Of a stretch of 64,000 nt of DNA, positions 16,888-25,858 are shown in pieces. The translations under genes were made by a program, and so were the position numbers. Position 1 is the stretch's first letter. Each line of letters opens with the position of its first letter. The DNA is from Nostocales cyanobacterium LEGE 11386 (GTDB taxonomy: Bacteria; Cyanobacteriota; Cyanobacteriia; Cyanobacteriales; Nostocaceae). The notes beneath the pieces were generated by a model, which ran no database searches, had not been told where the DNA came from, and saw only the letters and a program-made list of their open reading frames with translations. Location of the stretch: positions 1 through 64,000 of the forward strand of contig JADEXK010000017.1 in the NCBI GenBank assembly GCA_015207155.1, written 5' to 3'.

Positions 16888-19488
16888 CTAAGCACTTTTA
16901 CCTGCTTTTTCTGGAATTGTGAAGTAGAAAATCGAGCCTTGACCCGGTTCCGACTCAACCCAGATACGGCCGCCGTGGCGTTCTATAATCTTCTTACAAA
17001 TTGCTAACCCAATTCCAGTACCTGGGTATTTACTTCTACCGTGCAAGCGTTGAAAAATGACAAAAATGCGTTCAGCATATTGGGTTTCTATACCAATTCC
17101 ATTATCACGCACGGAAAATAGCCATTCATTAGGAACAGTGCTGAGTGGGCTTGCCCTGAGCGAAGTCGAAGGGGAGTGCTGAGTGGGGAGTAGTTCATCT
17201 GTTTCCTCTGCCTCTTTCACTGCGCCGACATGAATTTTTGGTGGGAATTCTCCTCGGAATTTGATGGCGTTACCAATTAAGTTTTGTAACACCTGTGTGA
17301 GTTGACTAGGATCAGCTATGACTACAGGCAAAGGGTCATGGGTAATGATGGCACCACTCTCTTCAATGGTAAATTTGAGATTAGCGATCGCCTGGTCAAA
17401 AACGGTTTGAAAATCAACTTCGACAAAGGGCTGTCCCCGACTGGTAACACGGGAATAGTTCAACAAATCGTTGATCAGGTTCTGCATTCGCCGTGCCCCA
17501 TCTACGGCGTAGGTGATAAACTGTTCGGCATTAGTATCTAGTTGATTTTTGTACTTGCGCTCTAACAACTGTAAATAACTAGTCACCATCCGCAACGGTT
17601 CTTGCAAATCATGGGAAGCTACATAGGCGAACTGTTCTAGTTCGGCATTGGAACGAGCCAGTTCTTGACTTTGGCGAGTTTCTTGTTCTAACAGTTGTGC
17701 TTGAGATAAGGCAATACCAATTTGGTTTGCTAGGTGTTCTAACAACTCCAACTCAAAGCTGTTCCACTGTCGAGGTGTTGCACATTGATGAGCAATTAAC
17801 AAGCCCCAAATATTTTCCCTGACAAGAATTGGTACAACAAGATTAGCTTTGACTCCCAACTGCTGAAGAAATTGCCGATGGCAGTCTTGAATCTTAGCTT
17901 GTTCAATGTCTACAATCGCACTCACTCTTCCTTGGCGGTATTTTTCCACATAGCCTTGCTGCTGAAAACAAGGGTCAAGAATATCTTGTCCCAGAACTAC
18001 AGGCCAACCGGGTAGCACAGCCTCTTGTACCACAGTTCCCGAACCATCAGCCCAAAGCTGAAAAATCAATACTCGGTCAGCTTGGAGTAATTTTTGGACT
18101 TCATCAACCGTAGTTTGGAGAATTTCATCTAATTGTAAACTTTCGCGGATTTTTAGGGTAATTTCTGCAAATAGTTGCGATCGCCGATTCTGCCGCTTTA
18201 ATTCTTCTTCTGCCCGCTTGCGATCGGCAATATCAGTATGCGACCCTACCATGCGGACGACATTACCTGCTTTATCCCAAAGCGCTTGTCCGCGATCTAA
18301 AATCCATTTATAACTGCCGTCTTTACATAAAAGTCGATGCTCGGTGACATAAAAAGGTGTTTTTTTAGCAAAGTGATTTTCAAAGGCTTGCAGCACATAA
18401 TCTAAATCATCGGGATGAACTCGTTTTTGCCATTCATCCCAATGATTAGAAATTTCGTGGTCTGCATATCCCAGCATTTCCTTCCAACGAGTTGAATAGA
18501 ACACTTCATTGGTCTGGACATTCCAGTCCCAAATGCCATCGTTATTACCATGTAAAGCTAATTGCCAACGTTCTTCACTTTGTCGCAGTGCAGCTGCTGT
18601 TTGCTGCCATTCGGTAATATCCTGGAAATATACTGATAAACCATCTCGTCCTGGATAGGCGTGAACTCGAAACCAGGAGTTGAGCGGTGGATAAAATTCT
18701 TCAAATTCCACGCTAATTTGTTCAGCGATCGCTCTATGATACTCGTGATAAAATTTTGTTTCTATCAATTCTGGCAGTGCTTGCCAAATGTTTTTACCCA
18801 ATAGCTGATTTTGGGTTTTCTGCATTAGCCGCGCTGCTTGGCCGTTAATATAGGTAAATTGCCACTCTTGATCCAAGGCAAAAAACGCATCACTGATGCT
18901 TTCAAGTAGATTAGCAATCCGATTTTTCGCAGCTTCCGTAGTCGCCCTGGCTTTCTGCTCCTGAGTGAGTAAGTCTTCAGTAATGCGCGCTACTTCAGCT
19001 ACATTACGCCTCAGTTCTAGTTGATTGATGACCAAGTGACTCAAAGCTACCAGTGCTTCTACTTGTTGTTGACTCAGTTCCCGTGGTACTCGGTCAAGTA
19101 CACAAAGAGTTCCTAGCATATATCCCTTAGGGGTAATCAGGGGTATACCTGCATAAAACCGCACATAGGGATAAGAAGTTACTACTGGATTTTTTGCCAA
19201 CTTTTCATCAGCTAAGGCATCTGGTACTACTACAACATCCCGTTGCTCTTGGCAGAGGTAAGACAATCCAACATTCCGGGGCATTTCCGGGACATCTAAA
19301 CCTAGTTTGGCTTTAAACCACTGCCGATTTTCATCAATAAAATTTACTAAGGCTATAGGTGTACCACAAATGAAAGCAGCTAGCTGGGCAAGATTGTCAT
19401 AGGCTTCTTCCGGTTCCGTGTCCAGAATTTGATACTGGCGGAGAGCTTCCAGTCTCTCCGCTTCATTATAAGTAAATTCAGTTTTCAT
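16888..19488 (-). CDS. Soluble sensor histidine kinase: GAF, two PAS, GAF, HisKA, HATPase
   Basis: 866 residues. N-terminal GAF (~1-160), PAS (~190-300), PAS/PAC (~305-425), GAF (~440-590), then HisKA with YVASHDLQEPLRMVTSYLQL, the form typical of phytochrome-type kinases, and HATPase boxes (NLIGNAIKFRGE, VRDNGIGIE, GTGIGLAICKKI). The second GAF carries no chromophore cysteine that I can identify, so light sensing is not supported. Between the N and G1 boxes a ~20-residue insert is encoded by dispersed repeat DNA at 17137-17192, in frame. It is the first gene of the three-gene relay cluster. Confidence 0.88.
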   Translation of the reverse strand: MKTEFTYNEAERLEALRQYQILDTEPEEAYDNLAQLAAFICGTPIALVNFIDENRQWFKAKLGLDVPEMPRNVGLSYLCQEQRDVVVVPDALADEKLAKNPVVTSYPYVRFYAGIPLITPKGYMLGTLCVLDRVPRELSQQQVEALVALSHLVINQLELRRNVAEVARITEDLLTQEQKARATTEAAKNRIANLLESISDAFFALDQEWQFTYINGQAARLMQKTQNQLLGKNIWQALPELIETKFYHEYHRAIAEQISVEFEEFYPPLNSWFRVHAYPGRDGLSVYFQDITEWQQTAAALRQSEERWQLALHGNNDGIWDWNVQTNEVFYSTRWKEMLGYADHEISNHWDEWQKRVHPDDLDYVLQAFENHFAKKTPFYVTEHRLLCKDGSYKWILDRGQALWDKAGNVVRMVGSHTDIADRKRAEEELKRQNRRSQLFAEITLKIRESLQLDEILQTTVDEVQKLLQADRVLIFQLWADGSGTVVQEAVLPGWPVVLGQDILDPCFQQQGYVEKYRQGRVSAIVDIEQAKIQDCHRQFLQQLGVKANLVVPILVRENIWGLLIAHQCATPRQWNSFELELLEHLANQIGIALSQAQLLEQETRQSQELARSNAELEQFAYVASHDLQEPLRMVTSYLQLLERKYKNQLDTNAEQFITYAVDGARRMQNLINDLLNYSRVTSRGQPFVEVDFQTVFDQAIANLKFTIEESGAIITHDPLPVVIADPSQLTQVLQNLIGNAIKFRGEFPPKIHVGAVKEAEETDELLPTQHSPSTSLRASPLSTVPNEWLFSVRDNGIGIETQYAERIFVIFQRLHGRSKYPGTGIGLAICKKIIERHGGRIWVESEPGQGSIFYFTIPEKAGKSA
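17137..17192 (-). repeat. In-frame composite repeat inside the kinase gene
   Basis: Two copies of AGTGCTGAGTGGG flank CCCTGAGCGAAGTCGAAGGG, a string I recall as very common in Nostoc intergenic DNA. Here it is translated as part of the HATPase domain (TSLRASPLSTVPNEW region) without breaking the frame. Confidence 0.75.
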
Positions 19489-19560
19489 CTATTTTTATGA
19501 AAAAATTAAAAAATTAAAGTTTATTAAAAATTTTGGTTGTATTATACATTACTTAATACT

Positions 19561-19593
19561 CTCCCCACCTGTAGCTTTTCAGGGGAGTTTTTT
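19561..19593 (+). terminator. Orphan hairpin with T-run
   Basis: CTCCCC pairs with GGGGAG (15-nt loop) and is followed by six T on the plus strand. No plus-strand gene lies upstream, so it may end an antisense or small transcript, or be coincidental. Confidence 0.4.
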
Positions 19594-19752
19594 AGATTTA
19601 TGTTCTTAACAGACTATAACTTTTACTAAAAGGATAATTCCAGTCTAGCTTGACGAAGAAGGGGTTTCTTCGTCCACGCAAAAGTCGATGTCTATCAGTT
19701 ATGGGACTTACGCAATAACTCTCTGAAACCCTCTTTTCTTCTCTTCTCTACG

Positions 19753-19892
19753 CTACGGTGTACACATAAGTCTTATAAAGTTGCCTAACAGCGTTTCGAT
19801 CCCCCCTACCTTGAAAAGGGGGGAAAACTTGTTCAAGTCCCCCTTAAAAAGGGGGATTTAGGGGGATCAGATGATTTGTGTGTACACGGTAG
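19753..19892. mobile_element. MITE copy 1 with 10-bp target duplication
   Basis: A 140-bp element with terminal inverted repeats CTACGGTGTACACATAAG and CTACCGTGTACACACAAA. The same 10 bases CTTCTCTACG occur at 19743-19752 and 19893-19902, a target-site duplication. The interior holds self-complementary runs of AATCCCCC and AGGGGGAT. There is no coding capacity. A related copy is at 21142-21287. Confidence 0.75.
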
Positions 19893-19986
19893 CTTCTCTA
19901 CGAGAGAGGGAGCATACGTCACCGCATCTCCCTCGTGAAAACACCAAACTTCATCATCCGAGCTTGTTTGCGCTTTTCTGCTCAAT

Positions 19987-20499
19987 CTATTTTGGCAATT
20001 GAGCGAATTTTTGCGGGTAAATTTCGATCTCCATATCCGAGTCCTCACGGCTAGCCAGTGTCCGCTTGATTTGACCCAAATAAACTGGTACAGAAATTCC
20101 TGGTTCCGGATGGATAATGGTACGGGCGCGAATCGTCATTTGATTATCTCCTCTTGTACCTAAGCGACCGTAAGAATAAAGGTTACTAGCTGCTTGACGT
20201 AGAGTTGCTTCTAATGCTGAAGGTGAGATTTCCGGTGATGTAGCAATCACCGTTTGCGTAGAACCATTATCATAAACTAGAGTATATTTCACGGCTCCCG
20301 GAATCACAGTGTGACTTAAAGGAACCAACGAGAGAGCAAATAAACCCCCCGTCAGCACCAGCATAAAGCCAGTTGTACCTACCAGCCGAAAGCGAATACC
20401 CCACTTGAGAATAAAAGCCAGGATTGCTAGGGCAGCAAATGCCAATGTGGCAATACCCGACCATTGGGTGTACTGAAGAAAGTCAGCTGTTGTGAGCAT
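19987..20499 (-). CDS. ycf51: Ycf51-family (DUF2518) protein
   Basis: 170 residues. Two hydrophobic segments in the first 65 residues (GIATLAFAALAILAFILKWG, TGFMLVLTGGLFALSLVPL) anchor it in a membrane, followed by a soluble domain with ISPSALEATLRQAASNLYSYGR and a C-terminal PVYLGQIKRTL. Length and layout match the Ycf51 family found in cyanobacteria and some red-lineage plastids, whose function is unknown. The gene stands between repeat-rich gaps on both sides. Confidence 0.8.
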   Translation of the reverse strand: MLTTADFLQYTQWSGIATLAFAALAILAFILKWGIRFRLVGTTGFMLVLTGGLFALSLVPLSHTVIPGAVKYTLVYDNGSTQTVIATSPEISPSALEATLRQAASNLYSYGRLGTRGDNQMTIRARTIIHPEPGISVPVYLGQIKRTLASREDSDMEIEIYPQKFAQLPK

Positions 20500-20672
20500 A
20501 CAGATTGGCTACTTAGGCGTTTAATTGTTGATTACCGATACACCCATTTTACCGAGTGCTTACATTGTAGAGGTGGTCATCGGCATCTGATTTGGATTTT
20601 GTGTTTACCTGCTGTGTTCTGTTTGCCTAAGTTGAGGATAATGCTTAACTGTCGAAAAACTCAAAAAATATA

Positions 20673-20698
20673 AAAGGGCATCTACATTTAGATGCCCG
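20673..20698 (-). terminator. Strong minus-strand terminator without an adjacent gene
   Basis: On the minus strand GGGCATCTA pairs perfectly with TAGATGCCC around the loop AATG and is followed by TTTTATATTTTTT. The nearest minus-strand gene upstream (hgdD) ends 830 bp away, beyond a MITE and other repeats. Confidence 0.65.
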
Positions 20699-20880
20699 TT
20701 ATGCAGGAAAACCCCAAAAGGGTTGTCCCTACACCTTCCCAACTATCAGCAACAGTGGCTAATTAAGGTTAGCCACACTCACAGTCACAAATGTGAATAC
20801 TGTAATATTAGTAACTAAAACTTATAAATGACTTCAGTGTTAATACTAAATAGTTTGGCTGATTTTCATGCCATGAATCG
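20699..20880 (-). ncRNA. Candidate small RNA ending at the 20673-20698 terminator
   Basis: The ~180 bp before the terminator on the minus strand hold no open frame of note but contain local hairpins (GGCTAACCTTAATTAGCC and CCCTTTTGGGG). A small RNA would explain the isolated terminator. Promoter and 5' end cannot be placed, so the interval is approximate. Confidence 0.25.
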
Positions 20881-20899
20881 ACAAAATTGCCTATAAAAC

Positions 20900-20940
20900 A
20901 ACGTGAGTCTCCAACGGAGGCGAAGTTGCGGGAAGGGCGA
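20900..20940 (+). repeat. Dispersed 41-bp repeat, copy 2
   Basis: Inverted partner of 11152-11192 with one mismatch; it lies in the repeat-filled gap between hgdD and ycf51. Confidence 0.8.
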
Positions 20941-21130
20941 AAGAAACATAATCCTCCGTACTTTTTACTCCTCACTCAGCACTATTTCTTAGGAGTTCGA
21001 CAACTATCACAAACCCCTCTCCAAACCTCTCCCCTGCCAGGAGGAGCCACTGCGTTGCGCGTTGTAGCAAGTGGCGTAGAGGCTTTGAAACCTTGATTTT
21101 TAGTTCAAAACCAGGAAGATTTTTGCCCCT

Positions 21131-21325
21131 CTCCGTGTCGGCTACGGTGTACACACAAATCATCTGAATCCCCCTAAATCCCCCTTCAAAAGGGGGACTT
21201 TGATTCTAATTCCCCCTTTTTTAAGGGGGGTTAGGGGGGATCAAAAGACTACAAGATAAGGTGAACAGACTTGTGTGTACACGGTAACTCCGTGTCGGAG
21301 AGAGGTTGGGGTGAGGTTCATCGAA
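21131..21325. repeat. Palindromic repeat split by a MITE
   Basis: Joining 21122-21141 to 21299-21320 restores a CCCCTCTCC...GGAGAGAGGTTGGGG hairpin repeat of the kind common between cyanobacterial genes. The 11-bp sequence CTCCGTGTCGG is present on both sides of the MITE (21131-21141, 21288-21298), showing that the MITE inserted into it. Confidence 0.7.
21142..21287. mobile_element. MITE copy 2 with 11-bp target duplication
   Basis: A 146-bp relative of the element at 19753-19892. Termini CTACGGTGTACACACAAATC and TTACCGTGTACACACAAGTC are inverted repeats. The interior consists of complementary CCCCCTT / AAGGGGG stretches. The target duplication of 10-11 bp in both copies fits mobilisation by an IS4-like transposase; that link is inference. 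Confidence 0.75.
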
Positions 21326-21385
21326 TTCACGTTAACTCAGCACTCTTCATATGACTGCTCAGAGCAATGAAGCAACTGGGTTGAT

Positions 21386-21445
21386 ACTCAGCACGGGCTA
21401 TAAGCGCAGCCATGCCCGCAGGGCTTTACAGCGCTTTGTTACAAC
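21386..21445 (+). repeat. Dispersed palindromic repeat, copy 2
   Basis: Same-orientation relative of 16713-16768. Nested pairs AAGCGC/GCGCTT and GCCC/GGGC can fold into a hairpin. Confidence 0.65.
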
Positions 21446-21501
21446 CGAATTAAATTTAGTCAAAAGTCCTTAGTTTATACACACTTTTTCTGTGTAAAAG
21501 T

Positions 21502-21530
21502 ACTAATGACTAATGACTAATGACTAATTA
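21502..21530. repeat. Tandem heptamer ACTAATG
   Basis: ACTAATGACTAATGACTAAT makes about four units of a 7-bp repeat running up to the hgdD stop codon. A degenerate relative lies just upstream of trpS (56850-56880). Confidence 0.75.
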
Positions 21531-23687
21531 AGGTAATGCCCTAGAGGTGACGGCTCGTTGCAATTGAGCCAAGGCGCGGTTGTAATCCAAAATTGCTTGG
21601 ATGCGGTTACCTTCGGCTCTTGTCAAGTCGTTTTCGGAGTTAATGACATCAGTTTGAGTACCTACACCGGCTTGGAATCGCAAACGCGCTAAACGGAGCG
21701 CTTCTCTAGCTTGTTCTAAAGCAGCATTGGCAGTTTGCACATTTTCCAAATTAGATTGCTGGGTAGAAAAAGCTTGTTCTACCTGAAAGCGGATTTGGTT
21801 GCGCTGTTCACCAAATTGAGTTTCTGCGATCGCTACATTAGATTTCGCCTGAGATGCTCTAGCTCTTGCCGCTCCCCCATCGTATAAATTCAAAGTAGCC
21901 CTGACTCCTACAGAGTAGCCATCGGTAACGCTGATACTATCGTCGAACTGATCTAGCAAGCTATAGCTAGCAACCAAGCTAACTTGAGGCCCTAAAGCGG
22001 AAAGTGCCTCTCGTCTTTGTTGCTCACTAATGTTGCGTTGTGCCAACTGCTGTTGTAGTTCTGGACGATTTTGAAAAGCTAAAACAATGCTACTTTCTAG
22101 GTCTTGGTTCCAAAGTCCTGCTAATTGCACTGGATCTGCAGCACTGATATTTACCGATTGCGGCAAACTTAACCGAGTTGCTAGACGACGACGAGCAATT
22201 TGCTGCTGAGAACGGGCATTAGTCAAGTCTTGTTGGGAATTTGCTAAATTCACTTGCGATCGCAGCACATCAAATCGCGTACCTACTCCAGCTCGCTCCA
22301 AGGCTTGTGCATCGCGCAAACTAGCCTGGGCATTCTCTACAGATGATTGGGCAATGCGTACTTGTTCATCTGCTTGTTGCAAATCGTAATATTCAGTGGT
22401 GACATTCAGGCGAATTTCTTCAGATTGGCGCTCTACAGCCAACTCATTAAACCGCACCTGCTCTTCCGCCTGTCTGATGTTAGCTCGCCGTCTCCCAGAA
22501 GTAAAAATGTCATAGGTTAGTTGTGCTTGACCACTAAACCCTGTACTGGCTTCAGATCCTGGCGATGGAATACCTGTCTGCTGTTCTTGTTGTCTCAGTT
22601 GTAGCTCACCGCCCGCAGAGCGACTGCGAGTGATGTCAGCACTTAAACCAACATTGGGTAATAAAGCCGCTTGGGCTTCGCGTAAAGCCGATTGAGAGCG
22701 TTCTAGCTCCAATAAAGACACCTGTAAATCACGATTATTGCGCTTGGCCACTTCCAAAGCTTGTGCCAAACTCAGAGGCTGATTTTCCTCCAGTGCTACT
22801 TCCTCTGGTTTGGTGGGAAATAGCAGAGGATTAGCGCTAGGGATGAGGTTATCAGGAATTTGCACAGTATCAGCAGGCGCAAATTCCACAGTTTCTGGCT
22901 GTGTGGGCATTTGCCCAGTATCAGCAGGTGCAAATTGCGTGGGAGTTATTACCCCATCAGCATCTCCAGGGTTTGAGGTGAAATCAGGCGTATTGGGATT
23001 TTGAACTACCAGATTCCTAGTCAGATATTGCGGTTGGCAGGCACTAGCCAGCGATATCTGTGCCTGTGAACAACTTGGCACCACTAGCAACTTTGCTGCT
23101 CCTGTACCCCTAACCGCAGTTGGTAAAACTGTCTGTAACTGAGTTTGAGGAATTTTTGGAGACGCTGCTGGCTGCGGTACAGCAGACAGGGAAAAGCTTA
23201 CTGTTTGAGCAGAAGTTGGTTTGGCTGTGGTAGTAGGAACGATTATTGGCTCTAATTGCTGTCTAGAAGTAGCAATAGTGCTATGTTTTTGGTTGCTTTT
23301 AAAAAGATGCTGTTGTAAGCGTTGGGTGGAATTTAAGTTAGGTGTGAAACTGGAAAATTTACCTTCATCTTTTTTAGATCTTTGTTCTATGGGTATAACA
23401 GTATTTTCTGTCAAGATCACTGGGTTACTATTACTACTTAAAGATGGCAAATTAAGTGTAGTTAATCCAGTTTCGGGTACTATATCTGGAAAACTCTGTG
23501 GCGCAGTATTAGACAGTTGGGTATTAATGTTACCCACAACTAAGGTTCGACTATCAGTAGAAGTCAAAACACTAGGAGAAGACGCTAATTGTACGCCACT
23601 TACTGTGCCAGCCAAGGCAGGCTGGGTTGTTAATACTGCTACTGTGACACCAGGTAAGAAACTATGGAATAAGTATTGTCCTTTCAC
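21528..23687 (-). CDS. hgdD: TolC-family outer-membrane efflux protein (HgdD-like)
   Basis: 719 residues. A signal peptide (residues ~1-27, ending QPALAGT) is followed by a long Ser/Thr/Pro-rich linker (~30-305) and two TolC halves (~305-510 and ~515-719) with LSLAQALEVAKRNNRDLQ, ALREAQAALLPNVGLSA and RLRFQAGVGTQTDVINSEND. It should form the outer-membrane channel of type I or tripartite export. The start is GTG with GAGGGG upstream. The position directly after kaiC matches alr2887 (HgdD) after alr2886 (KaiC) in Anabaena PCC 7120 as I recall; HgdD works with DevBCA in heterocyst glycolipid export. The long linker is unusual compared with E. coli TolC. Confidence 0.85.
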   Translation of the reverse strand: MKGQYLFHSFLPGVTVAVLTTQPALAGTVSGVQLASSPSVLTSTDSRTLVVGNINTQLSNTAPQSFPDIVPETGLTTLNLPSLSSNSNPVILTENTVIPIEQRSKKDEGKFSSFTPNLNSTQRLQQHLFKSNQKHSTIATSRQQLEPIIVPTTTAKPTSAQTVSFSLSAVPQPAASPKIPQTQLQTVLPTAVRGTGAAKLLVVPSCSQAQISLASACQPQYLTRNLVVQNPNTPDFTSNPGDADGVITPTQFAPADTGQMPTQPETVEFAPADTVQIPDNLIPSANPLLFPTKPEEVALEENQPLSLAQALEVAKRNNRDLQVSLLELERSQSALREAQAALLPNVGLSADITRSRSAGGELQLRQQEQQTGIPSPGSEASTGFSGQAQLTYDIFTSGRRRANIRQAEEQVRFNELAVERQSEEIRLNVTTEYYDLQQADEQVRIAQSSVENAQASLRDAQALERAGVGTRFDVLRSQVNLANSQQDLTNARSQQQIARRRLATRLSLPQSVNISAADPVQLAGLWNQDLESSIVLAFQNRPELQQQLAQRNISEQQRREALSALGPQVSLVASYSLLDQFDDSISVTDGYSVGVRATLNLYDGGAARARASQAKSNVAIAETQFGEQRNQIRFQVEQAFSTQQSNLENVQTANAALEQAREALRLARLRFQAGVGTQTDVINSENDLTRAEGNRIQAILDYNRALAQLQRAVTSRALP

Positions 23688-23791
23688 CGCATCCCCTCAC
23701 ACAAAAATCAATCTAGCGGCAGAAAACCCTTCTTCTCCACAGAATATAGCATGATCCTAAATTTAGAAATGAATATAGCACGACACTAAAT

Positions 23792-25351
23792 TTAAGAATC
23801 AGAACTTGGTTTGTTTTCAAAACGTTGGACTATGCGAGAAAGTTCTGCCTTTTCGTCGATACTAACGCGGGTAGGAGCGCCACTGACAATTCGTTCGTAG
23901 TTACGGAAAGAATCTTTAATCTCGGGGCCGTCAGCAGTGATATTGTACTCACGGATACCTTTGTCATGCCACGAACCTCGCATTTTAAATACGTTGATTG
24001 CTCGTGACATTTCACCACGAATTTCTACGTACTGTAACATCAAAATTGTGTCTGTAATTGTGGAAATATGAGAGTCAGTAATTGAATGTGACCCCATGAA
24101 TTGGTCAGTTGTGTTGGTAAAAAAACCAGTGATCTCTTCTTGTTTCGCATAACCAGTCACACCGATGACAAACTGGCGGAAGGCATTATTGCTTACTCCT
24201 CTAGCTAGGGCTGAGAGTGAGTCAATGGCAATACGAGATGGTTTAAAAACCGCAATTTCTGATTTAATAATTTGCAAGTGGTCTTCTAAACCAGTGGATT
24301 CAGGATATGTACAAATTATTTTGAGTAACCCTTGCCGTTCTAAGTCCTCAAAATCTATTCCCCAAGAGTAGGCATTGCGAGACAATTGAGCGCGTGATTC
24401 TTCATAAGCAAATAATATTGCCTGTTCGCCATTGATACAGCCATCTTGGAGGAATTTGCTAACCAACAGCGTTTTTCCCGTACCAGTGGCTCCAGTTGTC
24501 AAAATAATGGAATCTTTAAAGAAACCACCCCCGCACATCTCATCTAGGGTTTTGACTCCTGAAGATACCCTGACATTAGAAGAGCGCTGAGTCAAGCGCA
24601 TTGCCCCCAAGGGAAAAATATTGACTCCTTCATTAGTAATTGTGAAAGGATACTCACCTTTCATGTGTGTTGTACCACGCAATTTGAGAATTTCAATGGT
24701 GCGGCGGCGGCGTTCTCCTTCTAAAACGTTACGCACAATTACTACATTGTCGGAAACAAATTCTTCAACACCAAAAGAAGCAACAGAGCCGTATTCTTCA
24801 CTCCGTTCGGTGGTAATAATAGTTGTGACATGTAGTTGTTTGAGACGTGCTACTAGGCGAAAAATTTCCCGCCGCACTACGCCCATCGCTTCATACTGCT
24901 GAAAAACTGCTGTGATTGAGTCAATAGAAACTCTTTGTGCTTTGTATTTACGAATCGCGTATTGCAAGCGCTCAATGAGTGCTGAAAGGTCAAAATTACC
25001 GACAATATCTTGACCTTCTGGATCAGGTGAAGCATCGAGAATAAACAACTTGCCTTCATCAATGAGGCGTTGTAAATTCCACCCAAAAATATGGGCATTT
25101 TTAATAATGTCACTCGGAGATTCTTCAAAAGTAACAAATACACCTGCTTCATCAAAGCGGGTAATACCGTTATAGAGAAATTGCAGAGATAATAAGGTTT
25201 TGCCTGTGCCAGAGGTACCACTAACTAAGGTAGTTCTCCCAATAGGTAAACCACCGTGACTAATATCGTCAAAGCCCTCTATCATCGTGCGAATTTTTTC
25301 TACACCACCAATTTGGGTGTTGTTTGGCGCTGGTTGGTCTTTTTCGCTCAT
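23792..25351 (-). CDS. kaiC: Circadian clock ATPase/autokinase KaiC
   Basis: 519 residues, standard length. Two RecA-like domains: CI with Walker A GTSGTGKT (45-52) and catalytic E77/E78 (FEES); CII with GATGTGKT (287-294) and E317/E318 (YEES). Phospho-sites S430 and T431 in SHISTITDTI correspond to S431/T432 of Synechococcus elongatus. Both domains look intact, so it should form the clock hexamer. It follows kaiB by 88 bp and precedes hgdD by 104 bp on the same strand. Confidence 0.97.
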   Translation of the reverse strand: MSEKDQPAPNNTQIGGVEKIRTMIEGFDDISHGGLPIGRTTLVSGTSGTGKTLLSLQFLYNGITRFDEAGVFVTFEESPSDIIKNAHIFGWNLQRLIDEGKLFILDASPDPEGQDIVGNFDLSALIERLQYAIRKYKAQRVSIDSITAVFQQYEAMGVVRREIFRLVARLKQLHVTTIITTERSEEYGSVASFGVEEFVSDNVVIVRNVLEGERRRRTIEILKLRGTTHMKGEYPFTITNEGVNIFPLGAMRLTQRSSNVRVSSGVKTLDEMCGGGFFKDSIILTTGATGTGKTLLVSKFLQDGCINGEQAILFAYEESRAQLSRNAYSWGIDFEDLERQGLLKIICTYPESTGLEDHLQIIKSEIAVFKPSRIAIDSLSALARGVSNNAFRQFVIGVTGYAKQEEITGFFTNTTDQFMGSHSITDSHISTITDTILMLQYVEIRGEMSRAINVFKMRGSWHDKGIREYNITADGPEIKDSFRNYERIVSGAPTRVSIDEKAELSRIVQRFENKPSSDS

Positions 25352-25439
25352 TGCTTCATAACAGATGGGTATTAAACCCAGTTTTTATATTACTAAAGTT
25401 GGTAATTTGCCATCAAAGTTTTGAGAATTAAAGGTGTTT

Positions 25440-25754
25440 TTACTCTTCCCAATCTTCTTCAATCAGTTCTTCGTAAAGTAAATCTAATCCAATTAACACT
25501 CTTTCTCTGTCTGATAGGTCACCAATTATTTTACGAACAGGTGGAGGCAAAATTTTAGATAACGTTGGCGTCGCTAATATTTTATCTTCTTCGGCTAGCT
25601 GCGGGTTTTTCAGCACGTCAATCACTTTCAAAGCATAAACACCTTGAAACTCCTGTTCTAAAATATTTTTGAGGATTTTTAACGCCCGTACTGAGTTTGG
25701 TGTGTTCCCCGCTACATAAAGCTTGAGAACATAGGTCTTTCTGGCTTTATTCAT
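25440..25754 (-). CDS. kaiB: Circadian clock protein KaiB
   Basis: 104 residues, usual length. Thioredoxin-like start [20 protein letters not shown], central [20 protein letters not shown] and the acidic C-terminal tail typical of clock KaiB ([13 protein letters not shown]). It switches fold and binds phosphorylated KaiC, sequestering KaiA. It lies between kaiA and kaiC. No clear ribosome site precedes the ATG. Confidence 0.96.
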   Translation of the reverse strand: MNKARKTYVLKLYVAGNTPNSVRALKILKNILEQEFQGVYALKVIDVLKNPQLAEEDKILATPTLSKILPPPVRKIIGDLSDRERVLIGLDLLYEELIEEDWEE

Positions 25755-25858
25755 AAAGGTACAGGCTAGACGTGAGAATTGAAATATAGGATGATCAGAT
25801 GAATGGGGAGAAAGTTACATCTATTGAGTAGGATCATCTTAACTATTATAAATTTAAT

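Noticed and set aside
16888..19488. Phytochrome or cyanobacteriochrome
   Set aside because: The kinase has phytochrome-like HisKA, but neither GAF domain shows a convincing chromophore-binding cysteine motif.
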